DNA of 64,000 nucleotides from Corylus avellana (taxonomy: Eukaryota > Streptophyta > Magnoliopsida > Fagales > Betulaceae): contig NC_081546.1 of assembly GCF_901000735.1 (NCBI RefSeq), forward strand, positions 12,725,629-12,789,628, written 5' to 3'. The notes beneath the pieces were generated by a model. That model made no database searches. It was not told the origin of the DNA and was given only the letters and a program-made list of their open reading frames with translations. The stretch's first letter is position 1. Each line of letters opens with the position of its first letter. The position numbers and the translations under genes are program-made. Of this stretch, positions 37,839 through 49,630 are shown one piece after another.

Positions 37839-39213
37839 TATTGTGCAAATATCAACCTAAATTAATAGGTAAATAATTGTACGTTTTACCAGCAAGTGTA
37901 CAAGGTCAACATAGTAGTATATGATGCAAGTACGAGGTCATTCCCACGAGGATTGCTAAATTTTGCATAAAATAAATTCCATAAGTAAAACAAAACACAT
38001 ATTGATTTTGAGTTGATAATAATAAAAGGTAGGGCTTTGATATCCACCACTAATTATATTTAGATAATATAACAATATACCAATGCTTTGATCATGTGAG
38101 GCATACTTAATGTTTGTCAACCTAAGGGTATGGGTGTCTACTCCTTAAGCTATTGATTTCCCTAAGCAACGAATTAGGCATGGGTGTCTACTCTAATTCT
38201 TTTCTTTCTTAAAGGATTTAGCATGGGTGTCTACTAAGTTGTTCTTTAAGAAAGCATGAATTGTGGAAATCGACAAACACATGAGGCCCAGGGCATGGGT
38301 GTCTACTCTAGGTTCCCCATGTTGATTAACCCAAGAACCCGGTGTGGATTTCTTTTGTGATTTTTAATAAACCTAGGACTCGGTCATCCAAATTGATTTA
38401 ACTAACTAGTCCATACAACATGCATATGTTGATCAGACAAACACATATGAAGAATTCATGAAAATAGGAATTAATCAAGTTAAATATCACAACATGATCA
38501 CCACAAAGGCGCCAATATTGAATATTAACTAAGCATAATTAGGGCTTCAATCTAGCCCTACTAAGTAAATTAGTTACACATAAATTTGATGTTAAACATC
38601 TTCATAAAATAAAATAGAAAGGAAAAGAATAAACCCGAAACTTGAACTTGAAGAGCTCCAATTCTTCTCCTTGGAAATTGTGTGTCTATTTTAGAGGTTT
38701 AAGGGTCTATTTATAAGCCTTAGGGATACTCTACAAGCCCTAAAAAATGTAGGGTTTGAGCCCTAGTTCGTATAAGCCTCAAAACCCTAAAAGAATTAAT
38801 TTCCATAACAAGCCTGGCGGCTGGCTTGCTCCTCACGCACAGGTGCACTCAATCGCAGCCCGTGTGCGATCGATCTCAGGACTGCGATCGATCCTCTATG
38901 CTGGGCGCTCGTTCGCAGGTATGATCGAGGCTGCTGCTTGTGCGCACAAGTGGATGCCTTGCGCTCATCTTGGCCTTTGCCCATAGTGCGCTCGATTACA
39001 GATGCCCTGCAATCGATCGCATTATCAGAGCCTCCATTTTTCTTCAAAATAACTCTTTATGCCCAAAACTTCCAAAATTGTTTCCTTTTCTTCCAACAAC
39101 CTACAAAAACAAAGAAAGCATAGAAAAGAATTAAAATGGAATAAATTAATCAAAACTAAAGGATTAACAAATGTAAGTTAAGGGCTAAAATATGAATATT
39201 TTGGCCCTTAACA
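37839..39213 (-). repeat. 3' LTR of element B2
   Basis: On plus it runs TATTGTGCAAATATCAACCT ... GGCCCTTAACA. The element's own polypurine tract (GTAAGTTTTGGGTGTG on minus) lies immediately to its right. A TCGATCGA/TCGATC motif cluster is at 38845-39025 and the reverse TATA box near 38707-38716. Confidence 0.85.
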
Positions 39214-41079
39214 CACACCCAAAACTTACATATTGCTAGTCCCTTAGCAATACAAAACTAAAAACTAAATGGAAAAACAGAAAACAAAAAGATAAATCCA
39301 TCTTTTGTGGGATGTACGATTGCATTTAGCATATGCAACTAGCTTTTTAAACCCCTAAGAATTTCCTAGTGGACTAGTGAAGTCTCGTGAGGGTTTTCCG
39401 GAAATGTTACCCACAAACATCATGCAAAAGTTCATGTTATCCAAAGATTAAGGTATACTCAAATTATTATTTTCATTCAATAGCAAGCTTAAAAAGATAA
39501 ACTCCATCTTCACAATGAATTGGAATCTCAAAGTTTAATTACTTACTAAGGACATGCTAAAACATCACAAGTTTGAAAACAGTGTAAAGTGAACCTAGCA
39601 CATAAATATGAAGCTTCCATTTACTTTCCATGTGTAATGTCTCAATATCCCAAAGTGAACTGAAATCCCTATTAGAGTGAATAACGATGGCATATATTTC
39701 TTTTTTCTTCTCTCTTTTTTTTTCTCCTTTTTTTTTTGGTCAGGTTGTACAATGTTTAGTTCCCTTAAGCTTTCTAATTGACCCATGTAACGAGTGTTAA
39801 GTCAATGACTCCCAAACCAGTGTTTTAGGGCATTAGGTGTAAAACACCCCTAAGGACTTACTAACTCGAGTCAAAATGGCATCGAAACCAAACTAACCAT
39901 GACATTAATCAAATCAAAATTCTTCACCTTTTGACGTTAATACTCAATGCTTTGAGGCAAGATGTCCAGTTACTTAGTGAAAAGCTTATCAATGATTTTT
40001 TTTTTTTATCACATATATATATGCCAAAGTATCTATCTAATACGTCATCCAGTTTCACCCCAAGACATAAAAACACACACATCAGACTTTCATGTCATAC
40101 CCCACAAATTATGTGCTAACGTGCTTGTATGATCAGATCAAACATGTGAATTCTCAACTGTCCTAAGCAAGTAACCAAACTTAACAAATTCTATCATTAG
40201 ATCATGTGTTCAAAATTTTAAGCTCACTAATGAAATCAAACTACAATTCTTTCAGATTAACCAAAATTTTAAGGCAACAAGAAAATGAATATTTTTTATT
40301 TTTTATTTATTTTTTTAACAACACAACAAACAATGCAAACAACATGAAAGTGGGACAAAGTGTGTGTAGAGTGTTCCCATACCCCCAAACTTAAATGACA
40401 CATTGTACCCAATGTGTCTAAAACATGGAAAGAATTTACCCGAGATATGGACAAAATAGTCTGGAAAGCATGGTTCATAGCACACCCCCAAACTTGTATC
40501 GAAGCACACTTGTCCCTGCAAAATAATAATAATAAAAAAAAACACGAAGACCAGTAAAATGAAACAAAACAAAACTAAAGATAAATATAAAGGTTAAGGG
40601 AAAAACAACTAAAACAAAATAACAAGATAAACTATGGGGTGCCTTCCATGAGCGCTAAGTTTAACGTCTTCATCTAAACTGTAATCCCCTCTCAGTGATG
40701 TCAATCAGCTTAAAATGGACTACATCAGCTCTTCTGAGGCAGCGAATCTATGATTTGTCGTGATTCTATCCTCCAGAGCCACCCGTCGTTGATCTACTAG
40801 CTCTTGCCAGAGTCCCACCACTTCTTCACTAATGGAATGATACTATGCCACACGGACAGAGATAGTTGCCTCCTCTTCTACTGCTTCCTGCTCAGCTGCA
40901 GGTTCATCTTCTACCATAAGCTCTGCCTTGAACTCTTCCGCTTCAACTGCTGGCGCTTGAGGCACCCTAGGCATGTGGGAATAGCTTTGGTTCCATTGGC
41001 GAATGCCAAACTTTGGGGTCGTGGTGACTGGCTCATTTGCTGAGGTGCCCTTGATGCCCTTTTACCGGAGGATGTAAGT
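39214..41079 (-). other. 3' internal region of element B2
   Basis: No gene is supported. On the minus strand it has three polypurine-tract-like motifs: reverse of 40484-40495 and 40381-40392 (both exact AAGTTTGGGGGT) and 39217-39227 at the LTR. The block around 39750-40000 matches family A's 16580-16830. A phrase near 40637-40665 is the reverse of the GCGCTTATGGGAGGCATTCC that follows pol in family A. Confidence 0.7.
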
Positions 41080-41784
41080 GATTAAGTATGAAAAAGGTAG
41101 CCTTTATAAGTGGATGTACTCAGCTCCCCCGACATGCACCCCATTCCAGAGCTTGTGAATTTGGTTCCAAATGATTGCAGGAATGGAACACCAAGCACCT
41201 TTATGAAAGACGTAAAGTGTTTGCAAGAATTGATCATGCCTTTGAGTCTTATGCCCCAGGGGGAAGGCTTTGCGGTGCAGAATACAGTCGACAAGCCAGA
41301 GTTGTGGAGGTAGCTTGGACCTGTTGCCGGCATTATGATGTGTGTCGGCATATTGCCCTTCACACATGTCCTCAATGATTTCCGCCACATAGAATCTAGG
41401 GGGTTGCTCTACAAGCTCCGCTCCTTCTAGAGGGTGCTCATCATGGCACTATAGAGCTGTGGCAATGTGAGCTGAATTCACCTCAATGGCTTGGTCATGA
41501 ACTGTGGAGGACATAGCAACTGGCCTGTTGCAATCGTGAGATAAATTAGCATAGAATTTGGCCACCAATTTTTTGTACGCAGTGGAGGTGACTGGTTTGA
41601 ATAGCTTTTTCAGCCCTCGGCGCTTGAATTCTGCAACCACCCATCGAGTAGCTTCAAGATGTTCAAAATCCTCTCTAATGGAAAAAGTGGTCTCAAATAG
41701 CAGCTCCTGCTCCTAACAAGTGGGTAGGGAGGAAATGGCTTGGGTTTCAGAGACCCGAGAGGATGAAGTGCGAGCTCTCAGCAT
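41080..41784 (-). pseudogene. Extra ORF of element B2, putative plant transposon protein domain
   Basis: The minus-strand frame opens at MLRARTSSSRVSETQ (41784), then breaks. It is recognisable at EFKRRGLKKLFKPVTSTAY with LVAKFYANLSHDC (41630-41530) and at LWLVDCILHRKAFPLGHKTQ (near 41310-41260). Family C has the same protein at 24872-24050, in the same place after integrase and on the same strand. Family A lacks it. Its likely family is the putative plant transposon protein domain (PF20167-like); its function is unknown. Confidence 0.6.
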
Positions 41785-42680
41785 GGTGAGCTTGGTTCAG
41801 GAATTTTGTAGAACACTTGGTGTACATTGGTACGGCCAAGGTTTCAAAATCACAACAACAATTGCCCAAACCCCTTGCAAAACAAGGAAAATCCAACCAT
41901 AGAGGCAATTGTGGGTGGTGAAACACCCAAAAATTGCTAAAATTTTGAAAAAATGAGGTTGGGAAGAAGCGGAGTTGGGGCGGAGATAGGTGAAGGGGGG
42001 AATGGGTGTGAGTGTTGTGTGGTGGTGAGTGGTGGCTAGAGAGGAGAACGTTGTCGTGGAGGTGAGGTGGTGGTGAGTGAAAGCTGGTGGAGGTGAGGTG
42101 AGAGTGGTGGTTTGCCGGTTGAATGAAGTGAGAGAGCAGGTGGGCGTACGGTGCAGGGAAGAAGGGAAGGGGAAGGTGACCTAAAATAGGTCACGTGACC
42201 TGTTGCTCAAGTGCGCTCAATCACACTCGTGCAGTGGTGTGCATGTGGTGGTGGTAGTGCGCTCGAGTGCATGCAAGGTGCGCTCAAACGCATTACAAGA
42301 GAGTGGAAACACAATTTTTTTTTTTTTTTTTTGGTTATAAAAATGCAAAATGAACAGCAACTTACTGAAATAAAGAAACAAAACAGACACAAAATATAAG
42401 TAAGAATACTAAAAAAACTATAGAAAATTATGTAAAATAACAAAAAAAAATTAAAAATTGACACAATGGAAAGGAAACTAAGGGAAAGAGGATTGTACCG
42501 CCTTCAGTGGCCTCAGTACCATTGTTTTGAGGAGATGCACTCGAGCTCCTGGATTGCTCAAACGCTTCATTTAGTAGTTTCAGTGCTCCTATTTTGGGAA
42601 GATGCACTTGAACTCCACTGATTGTGGCTCAAGTGCTCTTGGTGGTGCTGCATTTTGGACAGACTAAAGTGCCAAATCTT
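41785..42680 (-). other. Spacer between integrase and extra ORF in element B2
   Basis: No gene is supported. It has a G-rich GGTGGTGAGTGG-type stretch (41950-42150), then GCGCTCAATCACA/GCGCTCGAGTGCA motifs (42205-42300) and more at 42530-42650. The layout parallels the family C spacer at 24873-25640. Confidence 0.55.
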
Positions 42681-43199
42681 GTGATGCCAAATCTTGATCT
42701 CTTAGTGCAAAGTTCATTTCAATGTATGGCTTGACTCTATGTCCATTCACCTTGAATGACTGATTTGTTTGTGGGCTGTGAACCTCCAAAGCTCCATGAG
42801 GGAATACATGGGTAACGATACAAGGTCCAGACCATCTTGGCTAAAGCTTACCAGGGAAAAGTTTCAATCTTGAATTATAGATCAATACCTTCTATCCTAC
42901 ATGAAACTCTTTTTTAGACCAGTTGCTTGTCATGGTATGCTTTGGTTCTTTCCTTATAGAGCTTGGCGTTCTCATATGCATCACACCTCAATTCCTCAAG
43001 TTCATTTAGTTAGAGCTTCCTCTTGTCACCAACTAGTTTCATATAAAAGTTAAACTTCTTGATGGCCCAATATGCTCTGTGCTCCAACTCTAATGGTAGA
43101 GGACATGCTTTCCCAAAGACCAACAGATATGGAGACATACCAATAGGCGTCTTGTAGGCAGTCCTATAGGCCCATAGTGCATCATTCAAGCGCAGAGAC

Positions 43200-43204
43200 C
43201 AATT
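43200..43204 (+). other. Target-site duplication of solo LTR, left copy (CAATT)
   Basis: CAATT precedes TGATAAG at 43205; CAATC follows ACAACA at 44557-44561. Four of five bases agree. Joining the integrase sides gives a continuous GAGACCAATCTTTCC. Confidence 0.75.
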
Positions 43205-44556
43205 TGATAAGTGCTAAAATATTCATATTTTCAGCCCTTATCTTACATGTTTTAATCCTTTGGTTTTGGTTAATTAGGTCATTTTACTTCCTTTTTGTGT
43301 TTTTGATGCTTTTACGGGCTTTTGGAAGAAAGTGAAGTAAAACTGGGTGATTTAGGCTCAAAAAGAGAATATAGGAAAATTGGGGCTTCCTGGTACTGCG
43401 ATTAATCGCAAGGTACCTGCAATCGAGCCCAATACCAGAGGAGATGCTGCACGAGCCAGGCCAGGAGCGATCGAGCGTAAGCAAAAGAGGCATCGATCGC
43501 AGACGTGTGATCGAGCGCACACGGGCTGCGATCGAGTGCACCCGTGCGCAGAAGGCATTCCAAGTGGCGGCTACAATGTCCCTATTTCCATATTAGGGTT
43601 TTTCAAACTCCAAATTGTAATAGGACTGAAACCCTGCAAAAACCCTAGGGTTTACTACTTTTCCAAGGACTTCTAAAGCCTATAAATAGACTCCTAAGCC
43701 TTTAGAATAGGGAGGCTTGGAGAAGGGAGAAGAATAGGAACTTTCAAGTCAAATCTCGGGTTTATTCTTTCTTTTCTTTTCTTTTCTTTTATGAAGATAT
43801 TTAACATCAACTCTATTTGTAGCTAATTTATTTAGTAGGGCTAAATTGAAGCCCTAGTTATGTTAAATTAATATTTCAATACTGGCGCCTTGTGATGATC
43901 ATGTTGTGCTATTTAACTTGATTAATACCTGCTTGCATGAATTCCTCATATGTGTATGCCTGATCAACATGTGCATGTGGTATGGACTTGTTAGTTAGAT
44001 CAATTTGGATGGCCGAGTCCTGGGTTTAACTTAAGTAACAAAAGAATCCACACCGCGATTCTTAGGTTAATCAATATAGGGAACCGGGAGTATGTATCCA
44101 TGCCCTAGGCCTTGTGTGTTTGTCGATTTCCATAGAACATATGCTTTTCTAAAGAACAACTTAGTATAGACATGCTAAATCCTTTAGGAAAGAAAAGAAT
44201 TAGAGCATGGACCAAGTGGCTAATTCGTTGCTTAGGGAAATCAATAGCTTAAGGAGTTAGGATTTAACCCTTAGGTTGGCAAACATTAAATATGCATAAC
44301 TTGATCAAAGCTTTGGCATATTGATATAATAGTTTAACATAATTAGTGGTGGATATCAAAGCCCTACCCTTTGTTATCATCACATCAACAATCAATCTTT
44401 ATTTTGTTTAAGGAATTTATTTTTAAAACATAAATTCAGCAATCCTCGTGGGAATGATCCCGTACTTGCACCATATACTACTCTGTTGACCTTGTGCACT
44501 TGCAGGTAAAACGTACAATTATTTACCTATTAATTTAGGTGGATTTTTGCACAACA
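43205..44556 (+). mobile_element. Solo family B LTR inserted in B2 integrase
   Basis: It runs TGATAAGTGCTAAAATATTC ... TTTTTGCACAACA, about 1.35 kb, in the opposite orientation to the host element. TATAAATA lies at 43681-43688, with a TCGATCGA-motif cluster in U3 at 43395-43550. No primer site or polypurine tract flanks it, and integrase sequence continues on both sides. It is therefore a solo LTR left by LTR-LTR recombination and is younger than B2. Confidence 0.88.
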
Positions 44557-47500
44557 CAATCTTTCCTAGTGGGATTCACTGTCCATTCAAGGATGGCTTT
44601 GATCTCTCTGTTGCTGATCTCCACTTGACCATTAGTTTGGAGATGGTATAGAGTGCCAACCTTATATGTGATGCCATACTTCTTTATCAAAAAAGTAAAG
44701 GCATAGTTGTTGAAGTGGCTAACTCCATCACTAATGATTGCCCTTGGCGTTCTAAACCTAACAAAGATGTTATCCTACAAAAACTTCACAACCACTTTGT
44801 GATCATTAGTCTTTGAGGGGACAGCCTTAACCCATTTAGACACATAATCAACACCCACAAGAATATATAAATAACCATATGAGTTAGGAAATGGACCCAT
44901 GAAGTCAATGCCCTATACATCGAAGAGCTCTCCCACTAGAATATTTTTTAATGGCATCTGATTTCTAGATGAGATGTTACTTGTCCGCTAGCATCTATCA
45001 CAAGAGCTGCAAAACAAAAAGGCATCTTTAAACACATTAGGCCAATAGAAACTAGATTGTAATACATTAAGCGCTGTTCTCATGGCCCCAACATGTCCTC
45101 CACAAGCAAACTGATGACAATGCTGCAAAATGCTCAAATGTTCTTCTTCTTAGACACACCTTCTAATGATTTGATCAGGGTAGAATTTGAACAGATATGG
45201 GTCATCCCAATGGTATTGTCTAGAGATAGACATCAACCTCTTCCTTTCTTGACTAGACATACTTGGAGGAAAAACCTTGGCAGTTATATAACTCACAATA
45301 TCTGCATACCATGGGAGTTGGACCTCACTGCAAACAACTGCTCATCTAGAAAAGTTTCATTCAATGGAAGCTCATCTCCTTCTTCCTCATGGAGCAGTCT
45401 AGATAGGTGATCTGCCACCACATTCTCACTGCCCTTCTTGTCTCTAATCTCAAGGTCAAACTCTTGTAGTAATAATACCCATCTGATCAATCTAGACTTT
45501 GCATCTTTCTTAGCAAACAAATATCTCAAAGCAGCATGATTAGTGAATACAATAACCTTAGAACCAATTAGGTATGATCTAAACTTCTCCAAAACAAATA
45601 TGACAGCTAATAATTCTTTCTCAGTGGTAGAATAATTTAGCTGAGCATCATTCAATGTTCTAGAATCATAATAAATGACATGAGGTACCTTATTGATTCT
45701 TCGACCCAAGACAGCTCCCAAGGCAAAGTCACTTGCATCACACATGAGCTCAAATGGTAGACTCCAATCAGGTGCCATCATTATTGGTGCAGATGTGAGC
45801 AACTTTTTCAGTGCGTTGAACGTAGTCATTCATTCTTCAGTCCATTCAAACTTGGCCTCCTTACCTAGCAATGCACAAAGGGGTCTAGAGATCTTGGAGA
45901 AATCCTTGATGAACCTTCTATAGAACACAGCATGTCCTAGAAAACTTCTCACCCCCTTCATTGTCATAGGTGGGAGAAGCTTAGAGATGATGTCAATCTT
46001 GGCCTTATCTACCTCAATGCCCTTGCTGGAAATAGAATGACCCAACACAATGCCTTATTGAACCATGAAGTGGCATTTTTCCCAATCGAGCACTAGGTTG
46101 CATTCTTCACATCTCTTGAGAACACTATTCAGATGATTGGGGCATTCATCGAAACTAGATCCAAAAACACTAAAATCATCTATAAATAGCTTAATGAATT
46201 TTTCCACCATATCTGAGAAAATGCTCATCATGCATCTTTGGAAGGTGGCTGGTGCATTGCATAATCCAAATGGCATCCTTCTATAGGCAAATGTGCCAAT
46301 GGGACATGTGAAGGTGGTCTTCTCTTGGTCCTCTGATGCTATAGCAATCTAGTTGTAGCCACTATACCCATCCAAGAAGCAGTAGTAGCTATGGCTAGCT
46401 AACCTCTCTAACATTTGATCAATGAAGGGTAGGGGAAAATGGTCTTTCTGTAATCAATGCATACCCTCCAACTAGTGGTTATTCTTATAGGTATCAGCTC
46501 ATCATCTTCATTCTTCACCACTGTGATCCTACTCTTTTTTGGAACTACTTGGACTGGATTGACCCATTTACTGTATGAGATGGGCTAGATAATGCCCACA
46601 TCCAACAGCTTTAATACCTTTGCCTTGACTACCTCCTTCATGTGTGGGTTGAGTCTTCTCTATGAATCCCTGGTTGGCTTTGCTTTGCCTTCAAGGAAGA
46701 TTTGATGCATGCACTTGGCTAGACTTATCCCTTTAATGTCAGCAATGGTCCATCCCAAAGCAGTTTTATGCTCTTTAAGAACTCTCAACAGCTTTTCTTC
46801 TAACCCACAACTTAGATTTGCAGTAATTATGACCAGTAGTGTCTTATTTTCTCATAAGTAAGCATATGTCAGGTGTTCTGGCAATTGCTTCAATTTCAAT
46901 CTTGGAGCCTGGACAACAGAAGGGACATGAGCAATATTAGTAGGCTCAAGGATCTTAAAGGGAGGAGGGTACTTACTTGAATGCTTTGGAGAGACCTCAA
47001 GAAGGTGCACGGTTTCAATGATGTCGTCAGTAACATCTTCAGATTCTGGCTCAATGTCCTGCCTTGTGAAACTATGGGTGACGGTGGCCTCCAACGGTTC
47101 TATGTGATGGACCTGAAATACTTTCTCAACACCGTGAATCATACAAACATTAAAGCATTCTAGATCATCTTGAGGCAATTTTAATGCATCAAATGTTCTA
47201 AATTCTACCTTCTCACCATTTACCTTCATACTTGCAGTACCCTTTTTCACACAAATTTTTGTATTAGTAGTTCTCATAAAGGGTCTTCCTAAAATGATAG
47301 GTAATGGCAATGGCATTAGAGATTCTTCCATATTCAATACAATAAAATCAGCAGGTAAAATAAATTCTCCTACCTTTACCAAGACGTCCTCAAGTATACC
47401 TCTTGGTCTTTTGATGCTTCTGTCTGCCAATTGCAAGGTGATAGAGGTTGGTTGAAGCTCTCCCAAACCTAGTGTCTCAGATATAGTGTGTGGCAGCAAA

Positions 47501-48075
47501 TTGACCCCTACTCCTAGATCCAGCAATGCATGCTCAAAAAAATGGTCTCCTATCTTGCAAGGAATGGTAAAACTACCTGGATCTTTTAGCTTTGGTGGTA
47601 GTTTTCTTAACAACAGTGCATTTACCTCCTCTGTTAAGGCCACTATCTCATGCTCCTGAAAATTCATTTTATTAGTGCAACGATCCTTTAAAAATTTAGC
47701 ATATGAGGGAATTTGTTTAATTGCATCTAATAAAGGAATGTTAATCTCTACTTTCCTCAAGGTCTCAAAAATATCAAGAAGTTTTTTTTCTTTCTTTGGC
47801 TTTACTAACCTTTGAGGGAAGGGTGGTGCATTAACCTTCTCCATTTTACTTACCTTGGATGTTGAGGCTTCATCTGGAGTTGCTTGAGCTGTCTCTTCAG
47901 TTCCTATGACCTTGCCATTTTTGAGAATTGTGATTGCTTTCAGTTGCTGGTGACCCCTTAGATTGGGTATTGTTTGGGATGAAAATTCACCGTGCTTTCT
48001 TTCACTCAGCTCCTTGGCCATTTGCCCCATTTGTACTTCTAGTCTTTGAATAGCTTGTTCGGTCCTTTGAATGGA

Positions 48076-49472
48076 CTAATCATGCTTGGCATTGGTTTGT
48101 TGTTGCGCAATCACAAATTGTTGTACTATACTCTCCAGGTCATTCTTCTTCGGCTCCTGAACTGGTTTGACTGCTTGTTGGGGACCCCTCTGCTTCCCTT
48201 GAGGGTTTAGAGCATTCCGATTGTTACTCCATGAGAAATTGGGGTGGTTGCGCCACCCTATATTGTAGGTGTTGGAGTATGGATTGTTCTTGGGAGGGTA
48301 ATTGTTTTGTCCCACATAATTCGCCTCTTCTTGATCTGCTAATGGAGACAAAGGACAAGTCTCAGTGGTGTGATCAAATTGCGAACATATGGCACATACC
48401 TGGATTTGTGTGTCTTGTTGAATAGGTGAGATGTTCTGAGCAGTCATGGCTTTGACAATCATATCCAGCTTCCTTTCCATAGCAGCCATCTGATTTGGCG
48501 ATCCACCATTTAGTTTCACTTCATACATGCCTTTACTTTTTACTCCTTGCTTTCCTCTGGAGCAGAATTGTTGGGAGTGCTCACTTAGTGTTTTGAAGAG
48601 CTCCATGGCTTCCCCATTGCTCTTTTCCATAAGTGCACCTCCATAAGCTGAATCAATCATCCCTTTGTTCGTATCATTTAACCCTTCATAAAAAATTTGT
48701 ACATAATCATCTTGAGGGATGTTGTGATGTGGGCACTTTAGAAGCAATGCATTGAAGTGGTCCCATGCCTCGAAGAATAGATCTCCATCTCTCTATTGGA
48801 ACATTTGAAGTTCCCATTTTAAGCTGCCTTGTCTTTTGAGTTGGAAAAAACTTCTTTAGGAACTTAGTGGCCAATTCTTCCCAAGTATGGATGGAATGTA
48901 CAGGCAAAGAATTATACCACAGTTTAGCATTATCTTTCAAAGAAAAAGGAAAGAGGACTAACCTGAGTCTCTCCGAAATTAGGCCTTGTATGTGTTGAAG
49001 CTTGCATAGAACTCCTTAAGATGCAAGTTAGGATCCTCAGTAGCTGTGCCCCTAAAGTGAGTCAGTTCATTGAGTATTTGTGGGGATATATAATAATTGT
49101 CTTCCAGCTCTGGTTGATAAGCTATGCATGATGGCTGGTTGAGGTTTGTCGGGATGAAAGCCTGTTTCATTGGTCTTCGCACCAATGGTGGATTCGCCTC
49201 TAGTGGTCTATTGGTGGGTTCTCTCACAAATCTTCCATTGTTTCCTCAACTTCTTCCTCTTCTTCTTTGTCTCTAGGCCTTTGTTGAATTGTCTGCTCAA
49301 TTTCGGGATCGAGTGGAAGGATGGTTGAATCTTGAGAACGACGACCTTGCATAAGTTGAATTGCGTCTGCAGTCAAAGTAGCTTCAGTGCTGCTTGTCCG
49401 AAAGCTCCCTAGAACTGCGCTCGATCGCAGGTTAGTGCGCTCGTTCACAGTAACAAAATGCTGGTGCCACAA
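48076..49472 (-). pseudogene. Gag of element B2, decayed
   Basis: The same protein as the B1 gag: MQGRRSQDST (near 49352), an E/R-rich segment, LHLKEFYASFNTYKA, then MKDNAKLWYNSLPVHS (48940), FLKKFFPTQKTRQLK, and VQIFYEGLNDTNKG (near 48690). The zinc knuckle CAICSQFDHTTETC is near 48350-48392, followed by a Q/N-rich tail. Frame changes near 49225, 48960 and 48790 break it. It is the better-preserved of the two B gags in its 3' half. Confidence 0.85.
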
Positions 49473-49606
49473 ACTAAAACAAAACAGAGAACAGAAAAAT
49501 AAGAAAAATGGAAAATATTTTTGATTTTTAATAATAACAAAATTAAAAATTAAAAATTAAAATAACAAAACTAAAGAAAAATAATTCTAAACAAAATTTG
49601 CCGCAA

Positions 49607-49624
49607 TCCCCGACAACATAGCCA
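49607..49624 (-). other. Decayed primer-binding site of element B2
   Basis: The plus strand reads TCCCCGACAACATAGCCA; four of 18 positions differ from the tRNA-Asp complement. Position next to the LTR and flanking bases agree with the other elements. Confidence 0.7.
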
Positions 49625-49630
49625 AAAACT

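Larger units (their letters stand above)
42681..48030 (-). pseudogene. Pol of element B2 (protease, RT, RNase H, integrase), decayed and interrupted
   Basis: The minus-strand frame at 48030-46852 holds the protease region: ALLDLGVGVNLLP (the usual AS is VG), then LQLADRSIKRPRGILEDVLV and ILGRPFMRTTNTKI. Reverse transcriptase continues in broken frames with [20 protein letters not shown] (46276) and [12 protein letters not shown] (near 46180). RNase [17 protein letters not shown] is near 45740. Integrase covers about 45250-42690. A plus-strand solo LTR at 43205-44556 splits it just downstream of the catalytic core. The integrase C-terminal region resumes at 43199 and runs to about 42690. The DLGVG change and many stops show that it is dead. 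Confidence 0.85.
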
